DNA from: Adiantum capillus-veneris
Taxonomy: Eukaryota > Streptophyta > Polypodiopsida > Polypodiales > Pteridaceae
NCBI GenBank assembly: GCA_014529385.2
Contig: CM043963.1
Location: forward strand, 73,885,912 to 73,949,911
Direction: 5' to 3'
DNA: 64,000 bases
Position numbers and translations under genes: made by a program. The notes below the pieces were generated by a model. The model did no database searches. It was given only the letters and a program-made list of their open reading frames with translations, and was not told where the DNA came from. Every line of letters begins with the position of its first letter. Position 1 is the first letter of the stretch. Below, piece by piece: positions 46,421 through 57,006 of this stretch.

Positions 46421-49144
46421 TTAAGAGGAGTGGAAGAAGAAGAGTGTAAGGCCCAAAATTAAAAACAAGGTAAAAATGGAAGGAGGCAGGAAGAGGGGAG
46501 AGGAGTTGGTGGGGGATGAGGGAGTGGTTGTGTTTGTGGTTGGCGAAGAAGGCGTGGTAGGTGTCGTCGTGTTAGGGGTGGTTGGGGTTGTGGGACTAGT
46601 GGTGGGGGTTGTGGCAGCAGCTGCCACTACATTGATGGACACCTTCATACCTTGGTTACAATGAGTGGACACTGTGCAAATGTAGTACTTCATGCCCACG
46701 CCAGACAAAGTGTACTTTGTGTCTCCATCTGTAAAAACGGTGTTACTCCCTGCCGCGCATGACTGGTAGTTTGCGGCATTCACCTCTACCACATCATGAT
46801 TACTCCCATAGACAAACTCTGCATGGATTAAACAAGGATGGAGCTTAATGTGTTTTGTTAGGAGAGTTGATAAATAATCCTTAGATAAGAAAATATGAGC
46901 ATCATTTGGCAACATTACTTGAAGTATTATCCCATGCAAGCTAGAAAAGAACATTTTTCCTAACCAAAGAAAATAAGGGCAAACTTGAAAATCTCCCGGT
47001 TTTTAGGTCAAAATTAGAAGCTTTTGCTAGTAATTACACTAAAACTTGTGAAAAATTCCCGGTTTTCTTCAAGGCAAGCTCAAAATGTAACCGGGATTTT
47101 AAGATTTCAGACGGTTAAAATACATAGGACCCCGGTTTTTTTCTAACGAAGATCCCATGGAACAAAGGAATCTATTGCGCCCATGATCTCACTATCTTAC
47201 AATGCATGAGTCGATTTAAGTGGACATATAAACTGAGTGCTTTTTCCTAAAAGACTCTACAATGCCACAAATGGATTGATTGCCATAGTAAACCTTAGTT
47301 GACAATTCTACAAATTACGTTGATATAAAAAGCTTGCAACATTTACAAACTTCAAAGGGCAGTTAGAATTGTTATGTAGAAGATGCACATAACAAACCGG
47401 GAAGACGACCCAAGAATTCGCCAAGGTGATCATATGGTATCACGCGAGTGTAAGGGAGGGGGGGCTAGAAAGTGAGTGGGTGTGCATTTTACAATGGATA
47501 CGTAGGGGTAGATAAGGCACTCTACTTGCATAGTTGCATGGGCTATGGTCAAGCGAGGCTTAGTTATCAGATATAGATAACTATGTCAAGTATGCCCAGA
47601 CATAGCATTAAATGAATAACTAAGACTGTTACATGGTCACCAGGGTTCGATAGTCATTCAACCTTGCAACTATGCCTTGAACTTCACAACTATGCCAAAA
47701 TCACTATAATTACATAGGGCAGGCATAGTTTTTCATTTAATGCTCCTTTTAGCCTGTGACCAACAACGAGGCTTAATTATCAATTCAAATAATTGATTAC
47801 TAAGCCTCACATGACCACCATGTTAAACATAAAAGTTGTCCATGCATGATGAGGCACAAATAATTTCAAAAAGTTTCTGATAACTATACATTGTGACGTG
47901 TGACCATTGTGTGCGGCAATATAAGACAAATGACATGCACAAGAAGTTTTGGACAAATTCTTACGTTGCAACTTACCTCAACATCATGAGCTTCTGTGAG
48001 GGAGGTACCGTATACCTAGCTAGGTATGCGGTGCCTCTCGAGCAGAAGCTCATGATGTTATGCATTGTCCACTGAAAAAGGGCTCCGTTTTCCTACATGA
48101 GAAAATTTCCAAATCTTCTGGTGATGTATCCAAGAGAAGGCTTGCTACTACGATGAATGACATGTTCATGAGAGGAGAATTTTCTCTAACCCCTCCTTGT
48201 GCTAGGCGGGACGGGGCTCTAAGTTCAAAGATGTGTGACGGCATAGAGTGCTTGTGGTGCATGAGAGGAGAATTTTCTCTAGCCCCTCCTTGTGCTAGGC
48301 GGGACGGGGCTCTAAGTTCAAAGATGTGTGACCGCATAGAGTGCTTGTGGTGCATGAGAGGAGAGTGCTTGTGGTGCATGAGAGGAGAATTTTCTCTAGC
48401 CCCTCCTTGTGCTAGGTGGGACGGGGCTCTAAGTTCAAAGATGTGTGACCGCATAGAGTGCTTGTGGTGCATGAGAGGAGCATTTTCTCTAGCCCCTCCT
48501 TGTGCTAGGCGGGACGGGGCTCTAACTGCTTGTGCTGAGCAAGACAGGCTCTAAGTTCATAGATGTGTGACCATATAGAGTGCTTGTGGTGCATGAACCC
48601 CCCCTTGTGCTAGGCGGGACGGGGCTCAAAGTTAGAGCCCCATCCGGCCTAGCACAAGGAGGGGCTGATGCACCACACACACACAAACAGGCACACATGC
48701 ACGCAACCCCAAAAAGAAGTGCGTCAGACCTACTCTTGTCCCAATGATGGATCATGGAGGGCCTTAGGCCACCTACTTTCCCCATTTTGTGATGCCCATG
48801 TCGCTCTTGACCAATGAATGGGATCTTTTCTTAACTCATATGAGTTTCACTTGGTACTCTCTACCCTTGCCTCATCACAATTCCAGGGGAAGACTACCAT
48901 TTCCTGGCAGACGTAGACCAAGGGTTAATGTAAATTAAGCCTAAAATCCTATTGTATAGATAATCCCTTGCATGAATTATAGCTTAATTAAGTTAACTGG
49001 CGTAATTTATGCCTAAAATGATGTGAACGGTTCTTAACAGGGGAATGGCCTCAATCTCGATCTAAGCATTGGCAAGTAGGATGTCAATGTGAAGCATTTG
49101 GGCTTCCAAAATGGCAGATCTTGAGAGTGTCTGTGTGTGTGTGC

Positions 49145-49182
<38 letters not shown>

Positions 49183-49368
49183 CTAGTGTTTCTTACCAAG
49201 GATGTCCCCTTCCAGGAAGGTCTTGCCTGCCACCCAGGAGTCGTAGGACATGATTGCCCACCCCGCATCGTCCCCAACCTTGTAAGTAGTGGCCGCCAGC
49301 ACTGCCTTGCCCGCGCAAAGGCTCACCGCCACCATCACCATCATCAGCACCATGGTGCTCGACCTCAT
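46421..49368 (-). CDS. Phytocyanin (uclacyanin/plantacyanin-type blue copper protein), two exons
   Basis: Exon 1 is 49368-49197 and exon 2 is 46818-46421. The donor CTTG|GTAAGA and acceptor ATGCAG|AG join in phase 1 at GDIL-EFVYG, the conserved phytocyanin intron position. The product is 189 residues: signal peptide about 1-26 (hydrophobic LMMVMVAVSLCAG, cleavage near VLA-A); cupredoxin domain from TTYKVGDDAGW to about residue 122; Thr/Pro/Ser-rich linker; hydrophobic C-terminus (FTLFLILGLTLFFFHSS) typical of a GPI-anchor signal. Predicted copper ligands are His65, Cys105, His110 and Met115 (YYICTVSTHCNQGM), with a disulfide Cys78-Cys111. Such proteins act in electron transfer at the cell surface; the partner is unknown. 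Start 49368 was chosen because it opens the signal peptide; an in-frame ATG upstream lies in repeats. The 2.4-kb intron is filled with repeats. No frame damage is seen. Confidence 0.9.
47546..47817. repeat. Foldback-type inverted repeat in the phytocyanin intron
   Basis: tggtcaagcgaggcttagttatca at the left end pairs with tgattactaagcctcacatgacca at the right end. Inner blocks (agcattaaatgaa with ttcatttaatgct) pair too. A smaller hairpin (gaggcttaattatcaatt / aattgattactaagcctc) sits at the right end. Likely a MITE-like insertion. Confidence 0.7.
47980..48059. repeat. 80-bp palindrome without loop in the phytocyanin intron
   Basis: aacatcatgagcttctg (47980-47996) pairs perfectly with cagaagctcatgatgtt (48043-48059). 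The inner 23 bp on each side pair with few mismatches, and the axis falls inside ctag|ctag at 48019/48020. It borders the minisatellite that starts about 110 bp to the right. Confidence 0.85.
48165..48665. repeat. 93-bp minisatellite ending in an inverted copy
   Basis: Units begin agaggagaattttctct at 48171, 48264, 48381 (after a partial 24-bp unit at 48357) and 48474. Each carries ccccttccttgt-like text, gctaggcgggacggggctct, and gatgtgtgaccgcatagagt. Because 93 is a multiple of three, a spurious frame stays open across it (48060-48554). At the right end, ccttgtgctaggcgggac (48605 on) meets its reverse complement (gcctagcacaagg, to about 48657), forming a hairpin. Confidence 0.9.
49131..49181. 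repeat. (GT)n-(GA)n compound microsatellite beside the phytocyanin exon 1
   Basis: GT-rich 49131-49159, then GA 49160-49181, inside the intron about 15 bp from the exon 1 donor site. In the transcript this becomes a CT/CA-rich tract just after the 5' splice site. Confidence 0.95.
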
Positions 49369-49388
49369 TGCATTGCCTCTTCCCAGGC
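49368..49388 (-). promoter_or_regulatory. Putative miR408 target site abutting the phytocyanin start codon
   Basis: The plus strand here reads ttgcattgcctcttcccagg plus c, agreeing with the plant miR408 mature sequence (as I know it) at 18 of 21 positions. The mismatches are at miRNA positions 1, 6 and 17; the centre (positions 7-16) is perfect. The mRNA, transcribed from the minus strand, would therefore be complementary. Expected cleavage lies between 49378 and 49377. miR408 is a conserved regulator of copper-protein mRNAs including plantacyanins; that this site functions is inferred. Confidence 0.75.
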
Positions 49389-49418
49389 CGCAAGCTCCCT
49401 GCATGGTTACGCCCTTCA

Positions 49419-49685
49419 CACACACACACACACACACACACAAACTCTCTCTCTCTCTCTCTGAGAGCCGATTTGCCTTTGCTTCAGCTGTTGCAACACA
49501 CTTATTGCTCCCTCTATATTTTGATGAGATATAGTGCTCGCTCGCTAGCTCTCTCTCTTTCTCTCTCTCTCTCTCTCCTCCTCTGTGTGGAGCCAATTAT
49601 CTTGTACTTTACCTATTGTACATACATATACTTCGGCTAATAGGCTGACGAGACCCAAGACTCCAAGAGTATTTTAATAAGACTC

Positions 49686-49740
<55 letters not shown>

Positions 49741-49775
49741 TGTCACACTCTCTCTCTCTCTCTGTCTCTCTCTAG
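49419..49775. repeat. Microsatellites in the phytocyanin 5' region
   Basis: (CA)n 49419-49441, (CT)n 49445-49463, (CT)n about 49552-49577, (CT)n 49690-49720 with (AC)n to 49740, and (CT)n 49749-49775. They lie in the presumed 5' UTR and promoter. In the mRNA orientation the transcribed ones are GA and GT tracts. Confidence 0.95.
49604..49622 (-). promoter_or_regulatory. Two GTAC cores upstream of the phytocyanin gene
   Basis: GTAC at 49604-49607 and 49619-49622, about 235-255 bp before the start codon. GTAC is the core bound by SPL7/CRR1-type copper regulators. Two by chance in this distance is not rare, so the assignment is weak. A TATA-like tatatg lies next to them (about 49624-49630), and another at about 49519-49536. 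Confidence 0.25.
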
Positions 49776-50740
49776 GTAGTAGGAGTCCGTTTCCCACCCT
49801 CTTCACACACACAATATGCGTTTAGGTGGTGCGTACAATTCAATGGCTATCTGCAAAAAGCCGAATGGTCAAAAAAATCTGACCCGTCTCTCTCTCTATC
49901 TTCTCTCTCTCTCCACCTCGTCTCCACTTGTCTTGTGTCACGTGTATCACCACTCACCACGTTGGGATGGTGGGCCGCTGCATGACCGTACCGCCCTTTG
50001 ACTTATTTCTACAATTTCCAATTTTCAATCGACCTTCAAAGTCAGCCCGGGTTCACACTGTGCCATTCTGCCATGTCACCAGTCACCAGTTTTCATTTGA
50101 AGACGAACCCGTGAAATGAAAATGAAACCGTGTTGTACCCACGATTATTGGGCCGGCAAAAGCATATCTTATGGAACTTGATCATTTTATAATACACGTA
50201 ATCTTGAATACATCAAAGACTTTCCTTTTCCAGCTGTCTCTTTCCAAATTTAGCGTGTCTACTTTTGTTCATGTCTACATAGGTTAGGCCCTTTACACAC
50301 CATACCCCATTCTTATGCCATACCCCTGCCCAGTCGGATGGACCTCTTAACTTAGAGGGTTTTGCATCTTGTCCAACTTCAGGACAATGGGTCTGGACCA
50401 TCGATTCGTTGTACTTTCTTGACAGGAATCCACTCCCTTGGATTCTTGCTAGTTCAGCGGCCAGAAAAAATTAGAGACCACAATGAAGGAGAATTGACAT
50501 GTGAATGTTATAATTAGGGTTGCAGACACCATAGAGTGTATGCTTAGTGCGCAAATAGAAATATAATTTAGCCCTAAAGTGATGGGGGTGTATACAATTC
50601 ACGTGGGAAAAACCTCCTATTGAGGGAAAATGTGTCCCGACGGTCTAAGTGTGTTCACACACATCATTGCCACATATATGGTAACATATCCCCTGAGGAG
50701 TGATACGGTGAACGAGATCTAGCACATACTGTATAGGGCA
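49776..50740. other. No gene recognised
   Basis: Upstream of the phytocyanin gene. 50580-50740 has text (gtgtatacaattcacgtgggaaaaacctccta) reminiscent of a retrotransposon LTR end, but no partner copy was found. Confidence 0.3.
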
Positions 50741-51130
50741 GTGCCATGCCCTAAGGATATGGGAAGTAAGCCCAAAGATTTGCGGAAAGCTTCAAACTTC
50801 TCACGAGGCAATATAATGCACCTCAATGTGCTTTGTGCGAGCATGAAATGGGTTCCTCGCAAGTGCCAATACTCTCAGACTTTCAGTGTAGATGATGTTG
50901 GCAGTTTCTTGTCCAACACCCAAATCAACCATAAGGCGTCTGAGCCATCACACTCAATTGTAGCTGTGAAGGCTGCCCTGTACTCAGCTTCACAATTGGA
51001 AGTGGCCACAGTAGGTTGGTCCTTGTTCAACCCTGATAGGCAAGAGCCATTGTGCATGAAACAAAACCACTTGTGGACACTTGTGTGTCATAACAACCAA
51101 CCCAATCTGAGTCCGAAAAGCATGAAAATT
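50741..51130 (-). pseudogene. Ty1/copia RNase H fragment
   Basis: Minus-strand text includes GSCLSGLNKDQPTVATSNCE and AEYRAAFTA, matching the copia RNase H motif (SG..LSW.S.KQ.TVA.SS.EAEY.A), and LIWVLDKKLP. Another frame gives FHARTKHIEVHYI. Frameshifts separate these. No other copia domain is attached. Confidence 0.8.
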
Positions 51131-51189
51131 TGATGACAATGATCCCCCTTTGGGATCAAACATAGGAGATCTTGTTTGGAAAACAACCC

Positions 51190-53420
51190 TTCAACATGAA
51201 TGGTGTAAATCTAGTTGTTGCATGTTTGGAACTATTATATGAAAATTCCAAAATGGGTAAGTAATCTTCCAGTTAGATTGATTCTTACTTACAGAAGAAT
51301 GCAACATGTCTTCTAGGATTTGGTTAACCCTTTTGATTTGGCCGTTAGACTGCAGATGATTTGTTGTACTCATACTCAGAGTAGTATCTAGCTTTTTGAA
51401 AACTTCCCTCTAAAAATGACTATTGAACTTTCTATCTTTATTTGACACTATATCTACGGGTAGGCCATATAGCTTGTAGAGATGTTCAGCAAAGATTTTT
51501 GCTAACTCTAGCATTTTAACCGTTTTCTTGGTGGCAATAAACGTTGCCACTTTGGTTAACTTGTCCACTACCACCCACACTGAGTCATTCCCTCGACAAG
51601 TCTTGGGTAAACCGGTAATGAAATCCATGGAAATGCTTTTCCATTTCCCTTGAGGTATCTCTAAAGGATGGAGTAGCCCCCAACCGTGAGACATCATATG
51701 TATTGACCAGACACTTCTTGCATTTCAACACATAAGTCTGGACGTCCTTAAACAAACTAGGGAAATGAAATTGTCTTTTAACTAGTGCATAGGTCCTATT
51801 ATTCCCGAGGTGACCCGCACTAGGACTATCATGAATTTCTTTAAGAATGTGGGTCCAAAAGTCATCAATAATTGGTGCACACACTCTACCCTTGTAGAGT
51901 AAGTATCTATCATCAATGGAGAAGTTAGCATACTTTTCCCCCAACGAAGTTTATCACTCCCCTTTGAAGTCGAAGTTGTGATGAAGGTTTTACATCAAAG
52001 ATCTCCAGCCTTAAACTATGCTTGTAAGTCTTGGTTAGTCTCTTCGTACTAACTATCACTTCCCTACTCATTGCACCTACTACTTGTCTCTCCGGACTAC
52101 CACTATGTGCCAACGAGAGAGGTGGTTGTGCCTGTGAAGTAGTGAAATCGTGTACAACATGCCACACCTCTGTAATTGATGCAATATCGTGCTCATACAA
52201 GCCTCGTAGTGACACTCATTCTTGAATACTATGAAGCTTAACTCATTAATTTGCAGCATGTACTCAATGCATTTGCCACTACGTTATATTCACCTTTCTG
52301 GTAATGTATTTGAAGGTGAAATTCCTTTAGGATTTACGCCCACCGAGCTTTTCTACCCTTCAATTTATTTTGGCTTGAAACCCATTTCAGACTTTCATGG
52401 TCCATCCAAACCTCAAAAGTGGAACCATATAAATAGTGTCTCCGCTCAGTAAAGTGTATGTACTAGATCCAGTAGCTCTTTCTCATAGGTCGAGTAGTTA
52501 CATTGGGCACAATCTAACTTTTTGCTTTCAAATGCAATTGGATATCCCCTTTGCATAAGAACATCTCCTACGGCCTCATTACTTGTGTCTGTCTCTGAGA
52601 CAAACAACTGATTTGGATCCACTATAGTCAATATAGGGGCAACTGCTATAACCACTTTAAGCTTTTCTGTTGGGCTTCTCCCTAACTTATATTCTTTCTT
52701 TTTGACCTCAATTGATCTGTCAATGGGAATATGATCTTTGCATAGTCCTTTACATATTGTCGATAAAAGCCCTTGCAGTTCTTCGAGATTTTTTGGTGTT
52801 GACCACATGAGAATAACTTTCAATTTCTCATGTTCCATTCGCGTTCCCTTTGCGGATATAATGTAAGGCTGATAATGAATATCAATCTCAAAGAAATCAC
52901 ATTTACTTTCCTTCGTAAATAATTCTCAATAGCTCGAACACAAACGGCAAATGTTCTTTTTGAGATTTACTATAGACTAGTAAATCGTTTAGGAAAACTA
53001 CTACAAATTTTCCTAAGTATGGACGTAAAATGTTTTCCATTAGCATCATGAATGTTGTTGGTGCATTGGTTAGCCCAAATGTCATAACCATGAACTCAAA
53101 ATGCCCAAAACATGTCTTGAATGTCGTCTTTACAATATCTTCTAGTGTAATCATGACTTGATGATAAGCAAATCTCAGGTCTATCTTTGAAAAATACTTT
53201 GACCCAAAGAGTTGATCAAACAACTCATCCATAAGAGGCATTGGGTATTTTTTCTTAATGATTATCGGATTAAGAGCCCTATAATCTATGCACATCCGTA
53301 TAGATTCATCTTTCTTCTTTACCGGAAGAATAGGTGATGCAACGGACTCAAACTAGGCCTAATGAAGCCTTTGTTCGAATATTTAGGTAATTATTTTTCC
53401 ACCTCTTGTGCTTTAGAGTG
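51190..53420 (-). pseudogene. Ty3/gypsy Pol (RT, RNase H, integrase)
   Basis: Read on the minus strand: RT at 53295-52903 (MCIDYRALNPIIIKKKYPMP, IDLRFAYHQVMI, FGLTNAPTTFMMLM, VVFLNDLLVYSKS; the first Asp of the LDD motif is Asn); RT end and RNase H at 52838-52446 (AVAPILTIVDPNQLFVSETD, VLMQRGYPIAFESKKL, NYSTYEKELLD); integrase zinc region at 51944-51585 (HDSPSAGHLG, CKKC); integrase core at 51697-51410 (SMDFITGLPKTCRGNDS, VVVDKLTKVATF, LYGLPVDIVSNKDRKF) and 51373-51191 (NHLQSNGQIKRVNQILEDML). Several frameshifts. Gag, protease and LTRs are not recognised; 53421-53770 may be protease-flanking sequence. Confidence 0.9.
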
Positions 53421-53995
53421 GCTTAGTCTATAAGCAAATTTGCTTATAGGTTTTGACCATGGCACAACATCAAGCTAGGCCATGGTCTACTTCTTGAGAT
53501 GGCAGCAAGCCATCTCATAAATCACCAAGAAATATATCTTGGAACTTCTCTAATAAATTCATTAAAGCATCTACGTACTTTTTCTTAAGGATCTATTTTG
53601 CCTTGGATTTTTCATTTTAAAACCGCATCATGCCAAACAAGGTTCTCAAACAGTGGGTCTCGCCCAAGGCCATGTCTTTTAGTGTGTTTGTCCATGTAAA
53701 CAATACTTACAGTCTCAACTACGGACACACATTTAGTACTTTCATTTCAAGCAATAGAATTTAGAATAGGATAATGTGCACTTTATCGCACGTGTCGGAG
53801 GCTGGGAACTTGCCAAACACTGTGTGTGAACCACAAATGGCTGCAAGCGTACAACTAGAGTGTCATAGCAAGCTCAAAGGGGCAATGGCCCTGTGTCACT
53901 CACCACTCAATGCTTTCCGTCATGAAGGATCCTATGCCGCGAAAAAGAAGGAGCCTCCATTGCCACCGGCCTCAACCGCCTCGCCACCGCAATGC

Positions 53996-54001
53996 TCTCT
54001 C

Positions 54002-54061
<60 letters not shown>
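53996..54061. repeat. (CT)n microsatellite, 66 bp
   Basis: CT run interrupted by single extra C bases, followed by a short (AC)n. Confidence 0.97.
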
Positions 54062-54065
<4 letters not shown>

Positions 54066-56430
54066 TCAAGCATACACACACACACCCCCGTGAGCACACG
54101 AAGGAGAAGAAGATAGAGGTAGATCAAGAGCACTTCTTAGCATGCACCTCAAAGAATGAGGATTTTAGGTCAAAATGCATCTTAAATAAGAATCTGACCC
54201 ATTCACACATGGGCGCCCACAGTGGCCGGTAGTTGAAAAAATACTATAAAAATAAGATAAGTGGTGCGTCTTTCATTGACAATCACCTACACACCTATAG
54301 GACCAACAAGCCCAGTCCATGACTCAAATAAGTGATAAGACGTCCGTCGAAGGTGATAAGGTGTCAGTAAGGGTTAACATGCCCTCCTTCCTTATGTAGA
54401 TTCCGTCCTTGAATGCTAGTGAGATGAATCCCATTCGTCAAGGTGAAAGAGCATTTGAGTTTGTAATCTTTAGCTTTCTCCAAATACTGCAAAATCAACC
54501 AAAAATGGCATAGTAATTGCATTCTTATATACAATTAAAAAACATACGCAGTGAATAGGCACACAGATTGATTGGTAACATAATACTAAACAATTTTTCA
54601 GCAATAAACATTAATTTGTAGTATAATCAAACGCATAAGCACTTGTAAAGATAAAAAAAATAAACAAGTCTAGGGTCGCTAATTTAACGGTCGAGAGGCA
54701 CTAGAGATCAACTATTAATACCATGGGCAAGTTTCTCAATTCTCTCTGGTCAATTAAGCTGTTTAATTGCGAGAGCAAAGTATTTCATGTTCGAGGACTG
54801 ACTAGAGGCTATACCTAGAAGACCTTGTAGTTAAGCTACGATAAAAAGAATTGCATATGAAATCATCACATGAATTACTCCCTTTGTTTGACCTCAAAGT
54901 GTTTTCACATTGATTCAATTGTTGACGTGTGTGATTATTTTGTATGCCTTGTGCTTTTTTCTTCTCAAGGAAAAGCGCCCACACTAGGAACCTCTAAGGC
55001 TCTAGTACCATAGGCAATACATGTGAGTGAAGTACCAAATTAAGATTTTACATTGTTGGCACTTTTGTTTTTTTGTTTTTCATTGCCTTTCAATGTTGTA
55101 ACTTTGGGGGGTCATATTGACATTGTTACCCTCCCAAGGCTCATCACAATAGTAAACTCCCTTTATACTAGTTAAACTAAAGGTCAAGAGGGATTAAGCC
55201 TACTAGAAAGCACTAGTACATTGCACACAATGTCATTTAAATCATATTAAGAACCTATAGTAACCATTGACAATAAGGAAGGCATTTCCCATCGTATTAA
55301 GAGAAGATCTCTAACGCCTATCTTGGTCAAACTAGCTTACTTAGACTGCTTGATTCATAAACCTAGACAAGGGACTATGACATAAAATTATATTGAATCT
55401 AATGTTTAATGCTAAGCAAATGTGTTGAATATTATGCTACTAATCACAGTTAAATCAGACAAACATGGATGCTAAAAAGACAAGAGGCAATGATAATAGA
55501 CAAGAAACACCTGTTCGGGTTGATGATTGCGCTCGATTTGAAGAGGTGAACTAGACAAAGATTCAAAATTACAACAACTACAATGCATTCATGTACACAC
55601 TAGAAAACACAATGAATACCTCTAGGAGGTACATAGTAGGAAGAGGCACCAAAATTTATTGAACACAATCAAAACAACACAAAGAACCCTAACCTAATTA
55701 TTTGCACCCTCTTAGAGGGTCAAGAGAACAGGATATTGTAGAGATGGATGGGTAGCCCTAAGTCTAAACCCCTATCCTTGTTACCCTTGAGAAAATAAAG
55801 TCATCATCCGTGAGACCATAAGTGTCATCCGTGTAATCATGTACATCTTCCTCATCATTAGATGCACATATATTCACTAAGAATGTCACTAGGCGTGTAT
55901 AGTCATCTTGTTCAAAAGGGTAAGCTTGTGCAATTGGAGAGACGTTCTCTACTAAGTAGGGATCAGTCATGGTCAAGAGACGTACCAGCCATTCTAATTC
56001 CTCAAAATTCTTCTAACACGCTAGCGTATCTACCAAATCCCATTCACAGTCAAGCTCCAGGTAGACTATGTGAAACACTTGTGAAAAGTAAAGAGGGTAC
56101 CTCTCACCCAAGGTAGGAGGGGATGACTCTAGTATACTAGCCATATCTGTACACACGGATACATTTTTGTTAGTGTGAAAATATTATAAGGGTCATGTCA
56201 AAACATCGTGTCCTTGTGCAAAATGTGTTATTATGATTTTTGGATCATTGACTAGAATTTGTAGGTTTCCACTGCTTTTTGTTTGGTGGATCTTGCTTTT
56301 TTGTATAGGGCTATATATATACATTCCCTAAGATCAGAAGATTGAAAGGCTAGGGAGGAAGTTTAAGAGGGAAGCAAGTGAATGATGGATGTTAGCAAAC
56401 ACTCCCCCCCTTCCTTGGGTAGATCATACC
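54062..56430. other. No gene recognised
   Basis: AT-rich sequence with no open frame worth naming. It lies directly downstream (minus sense) of the gypsy element at 56440-63700, so it may hold that element's 3' end, but no LTR pair could be established. Confidence 0.35.
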
Positions 56431-56439
56431 TTTTGGAAC

Positions 56440-57006
56440 GATGTTGTCACCTTTTGAAACCAATTGTTCCAAGTTGTTATGCATGAAGACTTTGACCAAT
56501 AGTTTTTGACCCCCCTAGGCGTTTCATGTAGTTGCAAGGGTGGTAAGGTACTCTCCCATGATTTTACTTGCAACATTGTTGTAGGTGGTGAACTTACAAC
56601 GGGAGGTGCAAATTCTCTCTTGTTTGTATGGATATTTACAATGGTAGGTGGAGGTTGTGAAGAAGCTTGTGTTTTTGTAGAAGAACTACATGAAGAGCAA
56701 GAAGCTGCATTCTATGTTTGAGCTGAGCTCTACAAGTTGTTTTCGCTTGGGTACCCAAACTAGCTCTGGATCATGTCTATAGTATTCTGTGATTTTTCCC
56801 TTCCCATGGTCTTCAATCGGCTTTATCGGTACAATATTTGACTCACATGGGTCTATAGGTGATAGGTAAGAACACAATTTGCATTTTGGCACCCAGATTT
56901 GTTCATTCCCTTCATAGTAGCCTTGGGCTTCCAATATTTGTTTAGGAATCCAACGCAACATTTTCTTACATTTCTTGGAGCGAGTGGGGCATCTCTTACA
57001 AGGCTC
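56440..57006 (-). pseudogene. C-terminal WVPK-repeat region of the gypsy polyprotein
   Basis: Continues the 57906-57007 frame after a stop. It contains repeated Trp-(Val/Ile)-Pro-Lys motifs: MLRWIPKQILEAQG, EQIWVPKCKLCSYL, LVWVPKRKQL. The upstream ORF ends with a further one, ITYKWVPKASL. Between them lie C..C..C..C-type clusters (CKRCPTRSKKCKK). Further down, proline/serine-rich text and a possible degenerate repeat (NNWFQKV) reach about 56440. I know of no named domain with this pattern. Confidence 0.5.

Noticed and set aside
48060-48554. 164-codon open frame on the plus strand
   Set aside because: It is kept open only because the minisatellite unit is 93 bp, a multiple of three. It lies inside the phytocyanin intron on the opposite strand.
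53428-53449. 22-bp perfect palindrome built on tataagcaaatttgcttata
   Set aside because: Short AT-rich palindromes are expected by chance in 64 kb and this one has no context.
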